This document shows, piece by piece, positions 46,572-55,444 of a stretch of 64,000 nucleotides of DNA. The notes beneath the pieces were generated by a model, which did not search any database, had not been told where the DNA came from, and saw only the letters and a list, made by a program, of their open reading frames with translations. The stretch covers positions 558,001-622,000 of the forward strand of contig CAVOJD010000006.1 in the NCBI GenBank assembly GCA_963696075.1, read 5' to 3'. The first letter of the stretch is position 1; every line of letters begins with the position of its first letter. A program made the position numbers and the translations under genes. This DNA is from CAJQQK01 sp963696075 (GTDB lineage Bacteria > Pseudomonadota > Alphaproteobacteria > Rhizobiales > Hyphomicrobiaceae).

Positions 46572-47301
46572 ACGTTTCGCCGATCTCGATCGGCAACGTC
46601 GCAACCACGCTCCCGGTGATGACGACCATGCCCTGCCGGAGCGGCCGGCCGCGCTCGGCGGCAAGGTTCGCAACCCACGCAAGCGCGCCCATCGGATCGT
46701 CGGTCTTGCCCTCATCGCGCAGTTTGCCGTCAACAAAAAGTCGCGCGTCGATGCCGTTGAGATCGGTATCACCCGGCACGCGCACCGCAGCTCCCGTCAC
46801 GATGCCGGCATTCCACGCATCGTCCACGATCAGTGTCTTGGCATCGGTTTCCTTGTAGACCGCGTTGCGATCCTCGATCAGCTCGAAGGCAGCCATCACC
46901 TCGTGGACGGCGTCGCGAACCGTGTCGCCGGTGTAGCCCCCATCGGCCCCGTCGAGGTCGCGGCCAAGGCGGACCGCCAATTCACACTCGGCGACAACAT
47001 GGATGTAGTCCTGCGCTCTGAGCCGCGCCGGCGAGGCGTGCATCCGCTTCTCGAAGATCATGCCGCCGCAGGGATGGTCGATGCCCATCAGCGCCTGCAT
47101 GACCTTGGTTGTCGTCGCGATCTTGAGGCCGCGCACAGGCCCGCGCTCATCGGCCCAGATCTCCGCCAACGCCTCCTGCGCGGCATAGGCATCGCTAATC
47201 GTCGGCGGCGCGAGATCTCCCTCGAGGTTGGCGAACGTCTGGCGCGTCGCGTGAGCCTGTGCGATCGCGCGGGCGGCAGCCTTGGGGTCGAACGAAGCCA
47301 A
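46519..47301 (-). CDS. 2-keto-4-pentenoate hydratase / FAH-family protein
   Basis: 260 residues. Landmarks: PPTISDAYAAQEALAEIWAD, RGLKIATTTKVMQALMGIDH, VVAECELAVRLGRDL (metal-binding EceLA), VMAAFELIEDR, and DDPMGALAWVANLAAERGRP near the end, with MVVITGSVVATLPIEIGETF. This is the MhpD/DmpH-like group that adds water to 2-hydroxypenta-2,4-dienoate or decarboxylates oxalocrotonate. Placed in front of a GST gene on the same strand, it suggests breakdown of an aromatic-derived compound, but that is inferred. Confidence 0.92.
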   Translation of the reverse strand: MASFDPKAAARAIAQAHATRQTFANLEGDLAPPTISDAYAAQEALAEIWADERGPVRGLKIATTTKVMQALMGIDHPCGGMIFEKRMHASPARLRAQDYIHVVAECELAVRLGRDLDGADGGYTGDTVRDAVHEVMAAFELIEDRNAVYKETDAKTLIVDDAWNAGIVTGAAVRVPGDTDLNGIDARLFVDGKLRDEGKTDDPMGALAWVANLAAERGRPLRQGMVVITGSVVATLPIEIGETFKFEIDGVGGVEMTLDA

Positions 47302-47380
47302 TGCAGTATCTCCGCGGTTGGGGGCTGGAAAGGACCGGCCCGGCGGACGAAACCGCCGAACCGTTCAGAACGTCGGCCGA

Positions 47381-47977
47381 TTAGGCCGGCGGCGGCGCGG
47401 TTTCCTTGAAGGCCGGCACGGCAGCATCGAACTTCTCGAGCCAGGCAACGAGGTTCGGATGACCCGCCCGCCATTTGCCGCCATGACGAAAATCAAGGTA
47501 GCCGAGGGCACAGGCAAGCGTGATGTGGCCGTAATCAGGTGTGCCGTCCCATGCCGGCGGATTGGGTTCGAGATGATCGAGCGCCTGATCGATCTTCTTC
47601 TGCTGCATCTCGACCCAGGCATCAACGCGCTTGTCTTCCGGCCGGTAACGGCCTTCGTAGACGAGCAGGATGGCGGCATCGATGATGCCGTCGCCAAGCG
47701 CGCCAAGCACCAGCGCCTTCCACCGCTTTGCCCCTTCACCGGGAAACAGGACAGGCGAAGCAGACTGCGCATCGAGGTATTCGCAGATCACCGGGCTGTC
47801 GTAGATCGTGGTGCCGTCATTGGTGATCAGCACGGGGATCTTGGAAAGCGGATTGGTGTTGCTGCCATCATCGGCCTTGGTCGTCTGGAAATCGATTTTG
47901 CCGGCCAGCCCCTTCATGTGCGCGATCAGAGAAACCTTGCGGCCAAATGGCGAAGCGGGCGAAGTGAGAACTTTCAT
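47381..47977 (-). CDS. Glutathione S-transferase
   Basis: 198 residues. The N-terminal thioredoxin-like domain starts MKVLTSPASPFGRKVSLIAH, with Ser in the SPFGRK active-site loop and the glutathione-binding SKIPVLITNDG and IYDSPVICEYLD. The C-terminal helical domain ends in PNLVAWLEKFDAAVPAFKET. Role: conjugation or dehalogenation of unknown electrophiles. It lies upstream of the FAH-family hydratase on the same strand (79-nt gap), so cotranscription is possible. Confidence 0.92.
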   Translation of the reverse strand: MKVLTSPASPFGRKVSLIAHMKGLAGKIDFQTTKADDGSNTNPLSKIPVLITNDGTTIYDSPVICEYLDAQSASPVLFPGEGAKRWKALVLGALGDGIIDAAILLVYEGRYRPEDKRVDAWVEMQQKKIDQALDHLEPNPPAWDGTPDYGHITLACALGYLDFRHGGKWRAGHPNLVAWLEKFDAAVPAFKETAPPPA

Positions 47978-48169
47978 GAACGGGCTCCTGAAGGGCTGAA
48001 GACTGGCCGGGCGCCATTGCCTGGCGCCGGGTCCGGTCCGGACGGAAGATTGGTTTAATGGTGCGTCGCCTCAAGGGCCATCGCAAGGCGGATGATGAGC
48101 AGAGCTGTGATGGAAATAAATGCGCGCGGCTGGATCATCTCGCGCGCCAGCTAAACGCAGCTCCCGGTG

Positions 48170-48355
48170 ACGAATGTGGCTTCCTTAGAAGTGATCCCGG
48201 CTCCGTGATGCCCCCTTGGTGCCAAGGGATCGGAAGCCAACATTCGCCACAGCCGGACAAAGCCGGCCTGGGAGCGCCGAGCACCGCGCCGGGCATCGCC
48301 CGATTGAGGGATGATGCCGGACCCGCCCCGCTCAGGTCCTCGGCAAGCGGTGCTC
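48170..48355. repeat. Two strong nested hairpins in an intergenic region
   Basis: Element 1 (about 48171-48246): arms CGAATGTGGCTTCC and GGAAGCCAACATTCG pair with one bulged base, around an inner CCCTTG/CAAGGG hairpin. Element 2 (about 48277-48356): outer arms CGAGCACCGC and GCGGTGCTCG pair perfectly, with an inner CCGGGCATC/GATGCCGG stem. No T-run follows, so they are not simple terminators. They could be an unrecognised structured RNA or a repeat family. Confidence 0.6.
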
Positions 48356-48391
48356 GTGGCGACGTTTGCTACTGCCTGAGCCAGCCTCTGC

Positions 48392-48607
48392 CTAGTCCCT
48401 AAAGCTGCGCTGATAGTTTTTCCCGCGACCCGCCAACAGACCATCCGCCGTCGTCGCGACAGCGCCGCAGGAACGACGACGTGGCCTCTTGACGACGAAA
48501 GTTTTGAGGATTTCAGAGCGCTCGCCCCATTGGCTCACAGCCGCCGAGGTCCATTGGGCCGCCAACTCACGATATTCACGGCTGTCAGGCTGGTGCGAGG
48601 ATGTCAC
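48392..48607 (-). CDS. Possible small hypothetical protein
   Basis: Low-confidence frame of 71 residues from a GTG: SSHQPDSREYRELAAQWTSA, then VSQWGERSEILKTFVVKRP. The segment before the GTG (TKRDRLLAKAFCDEIV) also looks protein-like and continues upstream in the same frame to an ATG at about 48690, interrupted by one TGA. It may be a remnant with a nonsense mutation, or chance. It lies between the structured region and the ABC-F gene. Confidence 0.3.
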   Translation of the reverse strand: MTSSHQPDSREYRELAAQWTSAAVSQWGERSEILKTFVVKRPRRRSCGAVATTADGLLAGRGKNYQRSFRD

Positions 48608-48710
48608 GATTTCGTCGCAAAAGGCTTTCGCAAGCAGCCGATCGCGTTTCGTTCATCTTGCAGCATCAGCGCGTTTCTGCATGTCCGCGCGCACGGACGA
48701 AGGGCGCCGG

Positions 48711-50633
48711 TCATACCACATCGCCGGCAGCTTTTTCGTGCGCTTCCGCCGCTTGCAGCCACGCTTCTTCGAGCGCATCGATACGCTTTGCGAGTTGGCC
48801 GCGTTCGAGCATCAGAGTTTGAGCTTTTTCTTTTTCATTCAGGTAGATATCCGGATCCGCGAGCGCTTCGTCGAGGCGGGCTAGGCGCTTTTGCTCAGCT
48901 TCCAACGCTTTCTCGGCTGCATCGACCTTGGCCTTGAGCGGGGCAAGCTGTGCACGCTTTTCCGCCGCGAGCCGGCGCTGGTCCTGGCGCGAGACCGCCG
49001 CCCCGCCGCCGCCGCCGTTCTCAGGCTCGGCATCGCTCATGCTGTTGCCGCGCGCACCACGCCCCGAACGGCTCTTGAGCAACTGCTCGCGGTAGGCCGC
49101 CATGTCGCCGTCGAACACCTTGACCTGACCGTTTTCGACGAGCCACAGCCGGTCCGCCGTCGCGTCGATCAGGTGGCGGTCGTGACTGATCAGCAGCACC
49201 GCGCCATCGTAGGCATTGAGCGCCTGGATCAGGAGTTCGCGGCTGTCCACATCGAGATGGTTTGTCGGCTCGTCGAGGATCATCAGGTGGGGCGCATGAA
49301 AGGCTGTCAGCATCAACAACAGCCGCGCCTTTTCACCCCCCGACAGCGCATCGACCGGCGTGTCCGCCTTCTCGAAGCCGAACCCGAACGCACCGAGCCG
49401 CGCCCGGCGTTCAGACTCGCGCGCCTCCGGCATCAACGCGCTGAGGTAACTGAATGGCGTCCGCCCGGCCTCAAGCTCATCGAGCTGGTGTTGCGCGAAA
49501 TAGCCGACCTTGAGCTGCCGGTTGGTGTGGCGCTCGCCGGTTTCCGGCGCGAGCCGGCCCGCGATCAGTTTGGCGAATGTCGATTTGCCATTGCCGTTCT
49601 GCCCAAGCAGCGCGATCCGGTCGTCGTGATCGATCCTGAGGTCGAGGCCGGTGAGCACCGGTGCGCCCGGTGCATAACCGACGTTGGCCTTCTCGAGCTG
49701 GACGATGGGGCTCGCCAGCCGCTTCTCCGGATCTGAAAACGTGATCGGCGCCGTCACCTCGTCGGCCTCCGTCACAACCGGCTTCATCCGCTCGAGTGCC
49801 TTGAGCCGGCTTTGGGCCTGGCGCGCCTTGGTGGCCTGCGCCCGAAACCGGTTGACGAAGCTTTCGATGTGCTCGCGCGCCCGCTCCTGCTGGGCCTTGA
49901 GGCGAACCTGCTGGTCCTGGCGCGCCCGGCGCACATCCTCGAACGCATCATAACCGCCCTGGTAGAGCGTCAGCCCGCCGCGGTTCAGGTGCAGGATCTG
50001 GTTGACGGAACGATTGAGCAGGTCGCGGTCATGACTGACCATGACGACGGTGTGAGGATAGTGCCGAAGGTAGCTTTCAAGCCACATCGCGCCTTCGAGG
50101 TCGAGGTAGTTTGTCGGCTCGTCGAGGAGGAGCAGTTCGGGCTCGAGAAAGAGCACCGCAGCAAGCGCGACGCGCATCCGCCAGCCACCCGAAAACGCAC
50201 GGCACGGCATCTGCTGGGCCGCCTCGTCGAAACCAAGCCCCGCGAGCAGTTGTGCAGCACGCGCATGAGCGGAAAATGCACCAATGTCACCGAGCCGGAT
50301 CTGGATCTCCGCGATCCTGTCGGGGTCGCTGGCCGTCTCGGCCTCCGCCATCAGGTTCGCCCGCTCGGTATCCGCCGCCAGCACCCACTCGATCAGCGTG
50401 TCATCGCCGCCCGGCGCTTCCTGTTGCACATAGCCGAGGCGATGGCCTTTCGGGCGCGAAATTTCACCGCCGTCGGGGCTGAGTTCACCGGCGATCAGGC
50501 GCAGGAGCGTGGTCTTGCCCGCGCCATTACGCCCGACCAGCCCGACCTTGTGGCCGCTCGGGACCGTCGCCGTTGCGCCGGCAAGAATGTCCCGGCCTTC
50601 GATCCGGTACGTAAGATCGGAAATTTGCAGCAT
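48711..50633 (-). CDS. ABC-F family ATP-binding protein
   Basis: 640 residues with two ATPase domains and no membrane part. Domain 1: GLVGRNGAGKTTLLRLIAGE, FSGGWRMRVALAAVLFLEPE, LLLLDEPTNYLDLEGAMWLE. Domain 2: ALLGQNGNGKSTFAKLIAGR, LSGGEKARLLLMLTAFHAPH, LMILDEPTNHLDVDSRELL. The linker between them (about 230-300) is a charged helical hairpin like the P-site tRNA interaction motif. A coiled coil forms the C-terminus. ABC-F proteins of the Uup/YheS type act on ribosomes; that role is known from the family. Confidence 0.94.
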   Translation of the reverse strand: MLQISDLTYRIEGRDILAGATATVPSGHKVGLVGRNGAGKTTLLRLIAGELSPDGGEISRPKGHRLGYVQQEAPGGDDTLIEWVLAADTERANLMAEAETASDPDRIAEIQIRLGDIGAFSAHARAAQLLAGLGFDEAAQQMPCRAFSGGWRMRVALAAVLFLEPELLLLDEPTNYLDLEGAMWLESYLRHYPHTVVMVSHDRDLLNRSVNQILHLNRGGLTLYQGGYDAFEDVRRARQDQQVRLKAQQERAREHIESFVNRFRAQATKARQAQSRLKALERMKPVVTEADEVTAPITFSDPEKRLASPIVQLEKANVGYAPGAPVLTGLDLRIDHDDRIALLGQNGNGKSTFAKLIAGRLAPETGERHTNRQLKVGYFAQHQLDELEAGRTPFSYLSALMPEARESERRARLGAFGFGFEKADTPVDALSGGEKARLLLMLTAFHAPHLMILDEPTNHLDVDSRELLIQALNAYDGAVLLISHDRHLIDATADRLWLVENGQVKVFDGDMAAYREQLLKSRSGRGARGNSMSDAEPENGGGGGAAVSRQDQRRLAAEKRAQLAPLKAKVDAAEKALEAEQKRLARLDEALADPDIYLNEKEKAQTLMLERGQLAKRIDALEEAWLQAAEAHEKAAGDVV

Positions 50634-50822
50634 CGGGACGGGCTTTCGGGACGGCGAATGGATCGGCGCGGCACAAGGGAGGCAGAGAGGTAGAGGCGCT
50701 CAAACGCCCGGCAGGGCGTGAAGCGGCGCGCAGAGTGCCTCGTCTCTTGCCCAACCGCAAGCAGCGGTTCGCGCTAGCCGATCTGCGCGGGCGAGGCCCG
50801 GCACTGAGCCCCAAAACCGGTA

Positions 50823-52481
50823 TCAGCCGCCAATTACTGGTCGCAGCGAGGCCGCGATCAGTCGGTCACGCGCCTCCCGGTCGGCCAGCGTCGTCTGCTC
50901 GGAAAACCATTCCGTCACGAGCCGGCACACCACGTCGGGTTTGGCGCGCGACAAAGCGTCAGGATCGGAAAACAGCTTGAGGTCGGCATCTGACCACCCG
51001 CGCGTGTTGAGGGCGCTCGAGAGCTGCTCGAAATCCGACGATTTGGGCGGTGAACGGGCAATCGGTTTCGATTTCGCCTCGACGATGGCCCTCATGATCG
51101 CCAGCATCTGGGCGTCGATTTTTTCCTCGACCGCAGGCTCGAAATAGACCGGCGCCAGCACATCCGTCGCCTCACCGCTGGAGATGAACGCATAGCAACC
51201 ATCCGCCCCTCGTGCCGTCAGTGCCTTGAGGCTGTCGACGAAAGCCGTTGCGACACCTTCCAGGCTCTCGGGACCGGCAAGCAGGGCGAGGGCTGCGTTG
51301 TCGCGCCGAAATGCAACGAATGCATTCACAAGCTGGCTGTTGATCGCTTGCGGCGTGTCGCCATTGGCCGCCATCGCCCGGGCGTCATCCATGTGTTTCG
51401 AAGCCCACGTCGGGAACTGGCGCTGCGCGAACGCCCATGCCTTTGACTTCAGGATCGGCACGCCATCAAGCTTCTCGTCATCCGCCGTAACTGGCCGCGG
51501 CGGAGAGATCGAAGCCGCCGTCGGCATTGGGTCCGGTTTCAGAGTCGCGATACTGCCGGTTTGCTCCTGCGCCTCGCCACCGCCTGCGGCACTGCGCGAT
51601 GCCGTCTCCGGCGCGCGCACGATGGTGATGTCGTCGGTATTGGTCTGGCGCGCGCTCATGACGTCGGAATAGAGCGCCGCAATCTCATCCTGGTTGTTGT
51701 AGGCAAACCAGCCGCCGGCGCCGATCAGGCCGAGGATCAAGACCGTGGCCGCAATGGCGAGCCAGCTCGACCGGCCGCCCTGATCCTCATCCTCGTAGTC
51801 ATAGTCGTCATCATCATAAGCGTCGTGACGCGCGGTATCATAAGCGTCGTGGCGCGCGGTGCCCGGCTCGCCGCCATCGGGATGCAACCGCGGACCCTCG
51901 ATGGGCGCAGCGTCCCGGGCCATGGCGCCCATCGCCGGCGCCGGCTCGCTGGCAGGACGGGGCGATTGTTGGGCGTCGTAGCGGGCCGCCTGTTGTTCCT
52001 GCTCGGCCTGTTCCCAGGCGTCTGCGAAGGACTGGGGTTTGCGCACTCGATCGGCGTCGACGGAGGGGGCCGCGCTCTGAGAGGGCTGCACCACCGAGGC
52101 CGGCCGGGGATCATCCTGGTGTCGGGGCTCGCCAGCCTGCGCGCTTACAGCGGCATCAGGGCGATGCCCGTCGCCAGCGTCTGGGGCGCCACTGCCGCCA
52201 TCGCCCGGATGCGATGCATCGGACGTTGATGACGTCTGAGACGGAGAAGACGTCTGAGACGGGGACGCAGTCGCAACTACGTCGCCGGCCTCGTCAGGCG
52301 GCGGACCCTGAAAGACATCGGAAGCGAGCCGCCATTCGGCAAATCCGGGCCGCCACAGAAGGTCGGTCGGCTTCAGGTGGCCGAACTCGATGAACTTGTC
52401 GAGTTCATCCTGCGACAATGGCCCATGCTGGTGGCCCTCGCGGGCGATGTACCATTCGATTTGATCAGTGTTTTCAGACAT
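50823..52481 (-). CDS. GYF_2 (DUF4339) domain membrane protein
   Basis: 552 residues. The N-terminal GYF_2 domain is IEWYIAREGHQHGPLSQDEL with LKPTDLLWRPGFAEWRLASD. A long Ser/Pro/Asp/Ala-rich disordered segment holds local repeats (SPSQTSSPSQTSS; TARHDAYDTARHDAYDDDD) and an acidic patch. One membrane helix (WLAIAATVLILGLIGAGGWF) follows, then an extracytoplasmic domain of about 260 residues that I do not recognise. The GYF_2 domain probably binds a partner in the cytoplasm. It is divergent from ndk across a long gap. Confidence 0.8.
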   Translation of the reverse strand: MSENTDQIEWYIAREGHQHGPLSQDELDKFIEFGHLKPTDLLWRPGFAEWRLASDVFQGPPPDEAGDVVATASPSQTSSPSQTSSTSDASHPGDGGSGAPDAGDGHRPDAAVSAQAGEPRHQDDPRPASVVQPSQSAAPSVDADRVRKPQSFADAWEQAEQEQQAARYDAQQSPRPASEPAPAMGAMARDAAPIEGPRLHPDGGEPGTARHDAYDTARHDAYDDDDYDYEDEDQGGRSSWLAIAATVLILGLIGAGGWFAYNNQDEIAALYSDVMSARQTNTDDITIVRAPETASRSAAGGGEAQEQTGSIATLKPDPMPTAASISPPRPVTADDEKLDGVPILKSKAWAFAQRQFPTWASKHMDDARAMAANGDTPQAINSQLVNAFVAFRRDNAALALLAGPESLEGVATAFVDSLKALTARGADGCYAFISSGEATDVLAPVYFEPAVEEKIDAQMLAIMRAIVEAKSKPIARSPPKSSDFEQLSSALNTRGWSDADLKLFSDPDALSRAKPDVVCRLVTEWFSEQTTLADREARDRLIAASLRPVIGG

Positions 52482-52801
52482 CGCTTCAACGTTCTCGCGC
52501 AGGCACGCAACCTCCGGTAGCCCAGTCGGTCACCGGCGCACCATCAACTTCGAATTGGTTAATCGCCCTCATGCCAGAAAACAGGAACGAAAGCCAGACG
52601 CACCGCGGTGCGCAACCTATCAAATCCCCGAATTTCCTAAGACTTCGACCCGAATTCGTGACTAACACTCATTCGGCATAAAAACCCCATAGTGGGCGCC
52701 AAAATATGGCGCTGTCGGATGTCGTAGCTGTGGCGTCAACGAAACAGCTTCCCCGGTCTGATCGCGGCGCATCTGCCATGACACCGTGCCGCTAGGAAAA
52801 A

Positions 52802-52840
52802 CCGTTATGAGGCCCCGTTATGAGGCCCCGTTGTGAGGCA
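52802..52840 (+). repeat. Three tandem 13-bp repeats before the ndk promoter
   Basis: CCGTTATGAGGCC at 52802-52814 and 52815-52827, then CCGTTGTGAGGCA at 52828-52840. The array ends 15 bases before the predicted -35 box of ndk, a position where an activator could bind; this is inference. Confidence 0.85.
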
Positions 52841-52855
52841 AAGAGGTAACGCTGC

Positions 52856-52884
52856 TTGCTGGCCTGCCCCCTGACCGGTATAAC
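52856..52884 (+). promoter_or_regulatory. Predicted sigma-70 promoter of ndk
   Basis: TTGCTG at 52856-52861, 17-base spacer, TATAAC at 52879-52884. Transcription would start near 52891, leaving a leader of about 50 nt before the ndk ATG. Confidence 0.6.
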
Positions 52885-52939
52885 CCGCGCGAAATCATGA
52901 GACCGGCCCTTCCGGCCCCAACAACAAAGGCATTCCGTC

Positions 52940-53362
52940 ATGGCTATCGAGCGCACGTTTTCGATCATCAAACCCGACGCAACGAACCGCAACCTGACCG
53001 GCAAGATCAATTCCGTGATCGAGGATGCCGGTTTGCGGATCGTCGCACAAAAGCGCGTGCGCTGGTCCGAAGCTCAGGCCCAGAAGTTCTACGAAGAACA
53101 CAAAGAGCGCCCATTCTATGGCGAACTGTGTGAGTTCATGACATCGGCGCCGGTCGTCGTCCAGGTGCTCGAAGGGGAAGGCGCCATCGCGAAATATCGC
53201 GAAGTGATGGGCGCGACCAATCCGGCCGACGCCGCCGAAGGCACGATCCGCAAGTTGTTCGCCCAGTCGGTTGGCGAGAACTCGGTGCACGGCTCCGACA
53301 GCCCCGAAAGCGCCAAGCGCGAGATTGCCCTCAACTTTACCGACGACGAAATCGTCGGCTGA
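52940..53362 (+). CDS. ndk: Nucleoside diphosphate kinase
   Basis: 140 residues, full length. It transfers phosphate between nucleoside tri- and diphosphates through a phospho-histidine. The N-terminus AIERTFSIIKPDATNRNLTG contains the conserved IIKPDA, and the active-site loop is ENSVHGSDSPESAKREIALN with the catalytic His in VHGSD. AAAGG lies nine bases before the ATG. It is followed after 13 nt by a RidA-family gene, probably in one transcript. Confidence 0.98.
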   Translation: MAIERTFSIIKPDATNRNLTGKINSVIEDAGLRIVAQKRVRWSEAQAQKFYEEHKERPFYGELCEFMTSAPVVVQVLEGEGAIAKYREVMGATNPADAAEGTIRKLFAQSVGENSVHGSDSPESAKREIALNFTDDEIVG

Positions 53363-53375
53363 ACATGAGGAAACG

Positions 53376-53777
53376 ATGGCACGCAGATTGATTTCGTCAG
53401 GCTCTTCCTTCGAGCAGGAGATCGGTTATTCGCGTGCCGTCGTTGACGGCGACTGGGTCTTCGTCGCCGGCACCACCGGCTACGACTACGAGACCATGAC
53501 GATCTCGGATGACGTCGCCGAGCAGTGCGCCCAGACGTTCCGCAACATTGATCAGGCGCTGCGCAAGGCGGGCGCGACGTTCGCCGACGTCGCGCGCGTC
53601 ACCTACATCCTGCCCGACCGCAATGACTGGCCGGCCTGCTGGCCGGTAACGCGGCAATATTTCGAAAACGTTCGCCCGGCCTCGACCATGATCATGGCGG
53701 GACTTCAGGACCCGGCCATGAAGATCGAGATCGAAGTCACCGCCCGTATCCGCCGCCGGGAAGGTGGTGATCCCTGA
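53376..53777 (+). CDS. RidA family protein
   Basis: 133 residues. SSGSSFEQEIGYSRAVVDGD, WVFVAGTTGYDYETM, QTFRNIDQALRKAGATFADV and ARVTYILPDRNDW match the YjgF/YER057c/UK114 (RidA) fold. RidA proteins hydrolyse reactive enamine/imine intermediates; here the Arg of the classic active site is replaced or shifted in the C-terminal IEIEVTARIRRR part, so activity is not certain. The ATG at 53376 follows GAGGA at the right distance. It lies just behind ndk. Confidence 0.9.
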   Translation: MARRLISSGSSFEQEIGYSRAVVDGDWVFVAGTTGYDYETMTISDDVAEQCAQTFRNIDQALRKAGATFADVARVTYILPDRNDWPACWPVTRQYFENVRPASTMIMAGLQDPAMKIEIEVTARIRRREGGDP

Positions 53778-53898
53778 TCACCTGAGACTCGATCGCCTAA
53801 GGGCGGACGACCACGCGGATTGGCTCCTGATCGACGGGTAGACCGGTTGACGCTTTCCGGGGACAGTTGGGCGGCGAGCCGCAGGCCGTGTCCGAGTC

Positions 53899-54771
53899 TC
53901 AATACGCCGCGTCACCGGCGATCGTGATGCGGTGCATCCGGCGGCGCTGGCCGGGATAGTCGTTGAGCGCGCGGTGCTGGGTGCACCGATTGTCCCAGAT
54001 CGCCATCGAACCGGGCCGCCAGGCGAACCGGCAGGTCAGTTCCGGCTGGACCGCATGGGCCTTGAGGTAGTCCAGGATCGGACGCGCCTCGGCCTCCGTA
54101 AAGCCTTTGAGGGATTGGGTGTGGTTGCCGATGTAGAGCGCTTTGCGGCCGGTTTCTGGATGCGTTCTGACCAGCGGGTGGTCGGTCTCGGTGACGAGGT
54201 CGCCGGGGTCCTGGACCTTTGCTGCCATTTCCGGATTGCCGTCGTAGCGGCCCTTGTCGAGGTCGCCATGGCGGTCATAGGTGGTGAGCTTGGCACGGTC
54301 GCCAACATTCCAGGTGCGCAACCCTTCAGCCATCGCCTTCATGCCGTCCGATAACGTCTCATAAGCAAGATACCCGTTGGCAAAGAGCGTATCGCCACCG
54401 GCGGCCGGCGTCTCGCGGGCATAGAGGATGGTTGCCATCGCCGGCTTCGGGTTGAACATCTGGTCGGTGTGCCAGGTCGAGCCGAACGAGCGGGTATCGG
54501 TCTCGGTCTTGATGATCTCGAGGATTTCGGGATAGGCGTCCATGCTCTTCATGAAGGGGTGCAGGTGGATGCCGCCGAAGCGCTTGGCGAGCGCGATCTG
54601 CTGTTCCGGCGTGATGTCCTGGTCGCGGAAGAAGACGACGAGATGTTCGAGCCAGGCCTGCCGGATCTCAGTGAATTCGGCGTCGGTGAGATTGGCGAGG
54701 TTGACGCCCGAAATCTCCGCGCCGAGCGCGCCGGCGATCGGGCGGACGGTAATGTGTTCGTAGGTCGACAT
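53899..54771 (-). CDS. TauD/TfdA family dioxygenase
   Basis: 290 residues, Fe(II)/2-oxoglutarate-dependent. The iron site is STWHTDQMF (H-x-D) and the distal His in NRCTQHRALNDY, with the 2-oxoglutarate Arg in GQRRRMHRITIAGD. The N-terminus ITVRPIAGALGAEISGVNLA is typical of the taurine / 2,4-D dioxygenase group. The substrate is unknown. The ATG at 54771 fits the family start; the longer frame overlaps the divergent acetyltransferase promoter region. Confidence 0.93.
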   Translation of the reverse strand: MSTYEHITVRPIAGALGAEISGVNLANLTDAEFTEIRQAWLEHLVVFFRDQDITPEQQIALAKRFGGIHLHPFMKSMDAYPEILEIIKTETDTRSFGSTWHTDQMFNPKPAMATILYARETPAAGGDTLFANGYLAYETLSDGMKAMAEGLRTWNVGDRAKLTTYDRHGDLDKGRYDGNPEMAAKVQDPGDLVTETDHPLVRTHPETGRKALYIGNHTQSLKGFTEAEARPILDYLKAHAVQPELTCRFAWRPGSMAIWDNRCTQHRALNDYPGQRRRMHRITIAGDAAY

Positions 54772-54899
54772 GTTGAGGCTCCCGAAACGATTATCCGAGA
54801 GCCTAGCTGCCCAATCCGCGACCGCAACGGATGACCTCGCGCCGGCGAGCGTTATCGGATATTTGATCAATCGGCCTGGCCAGAAGAGAGACGGACGAC

Positions 54900-55427
54900 A
54901 TGAACCAGTCGATCGACACGCGCGAGACAGGCTCGGAAGATCTGCCGGCGCTCGAACGGCTTTACCGCCACACCTTCCCCGATGAAGACCTTCTTCCTCT
55001 GGTCCGCGACCTCCTCGCCGGTGATCAGGATGTCCTTTCGCTGGCCGCCATTGAAGGTGCGGCGATCGTCGGCCATGTCGCCTTCACCCGTTGCATGATC
55101 GGGGCGGATGGCCTGCGCGCCGCCCTGCTCGGACCGCTCGCGGTCGCACCCGACCACCAACGCCAGGGGATTGCCCGCGCGATCGTTGCTGTGGGCCATG
55201 ACCGGCTCGCCCGGGAGGGCATCGGCCATGTCTTCGTACTCGGCGATCCCGCCTTCTATAGCCGCCTCGGGTTCACGCGCGAGGACGCGGTAAACCCACC
55301 CTATGCTTTGCCGGACGAATGGGACGGCGCGTGGCAATCGCTTGGTCTGCTTGACGGCCCGCCCCCGCCCGCCGGGGACCTGACATTGCCAGCGGTCTGG
55401 ATGCGCCCGGAACTCTGGGGTCCCTGA
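54900..55427 (+). CDS. GNAT family N-acetyltransferase
   Basis: 175 residues. The acetyl-CoA binding motif A is LLGPLAVAPDHQRQGIARAI (V.P..QRQGIA), preceded by SLAAIEGAAIVGHVAFTRC and followed by VFVLGDPAFYSRLGFT. This is the YhbS-like subgroup. The acceptor is unknown. It is convergent with the molybdopterin oxidoreductase, with 17 nt between the stops. Confidence 0.92.
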   Translation: MNQSIDTRETGSEDLPALERLYRHTFPDEDLLPLVRDLLAGDQDVLSLAAIEGAAIVGHVAFTRCMIGADGLRAALLGPLAVAPDHQRQGIARAIVAVGHDRLAREGIGHVFVLGDPAFYSRLGFTREDAVNPPYALPDEWDGAWQSLGLLDGPPPPAGDLTLPAVWMRPELWGP

Positions 55428-55444
55428 GTCGGCGGCTCACGACA

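Larger units (their letters stand above)
52482..52939. other. Divergent intergenic region upstream of ndk
   Basis: About 460 bases. The left half is AT-richer than its surroundings and contains no gene that I can support. The right half holds a three-copy 13-bp tandem repeat and a sigma-70-like promoter for ndk, listed separately. Confidence 0.55.

Noticed and set aside
48170..48355. tRNA or SRP RNA gene
   Set aside because: No cloverleaf, anticodon arm, or SRP GGAAGCA-type loop could be found.
53764..53784. Palindrome at the RidA stop as a terminator
   Set aside because: GGTGATC/GATCACC pairs, but no T-run follows and the stem is short.
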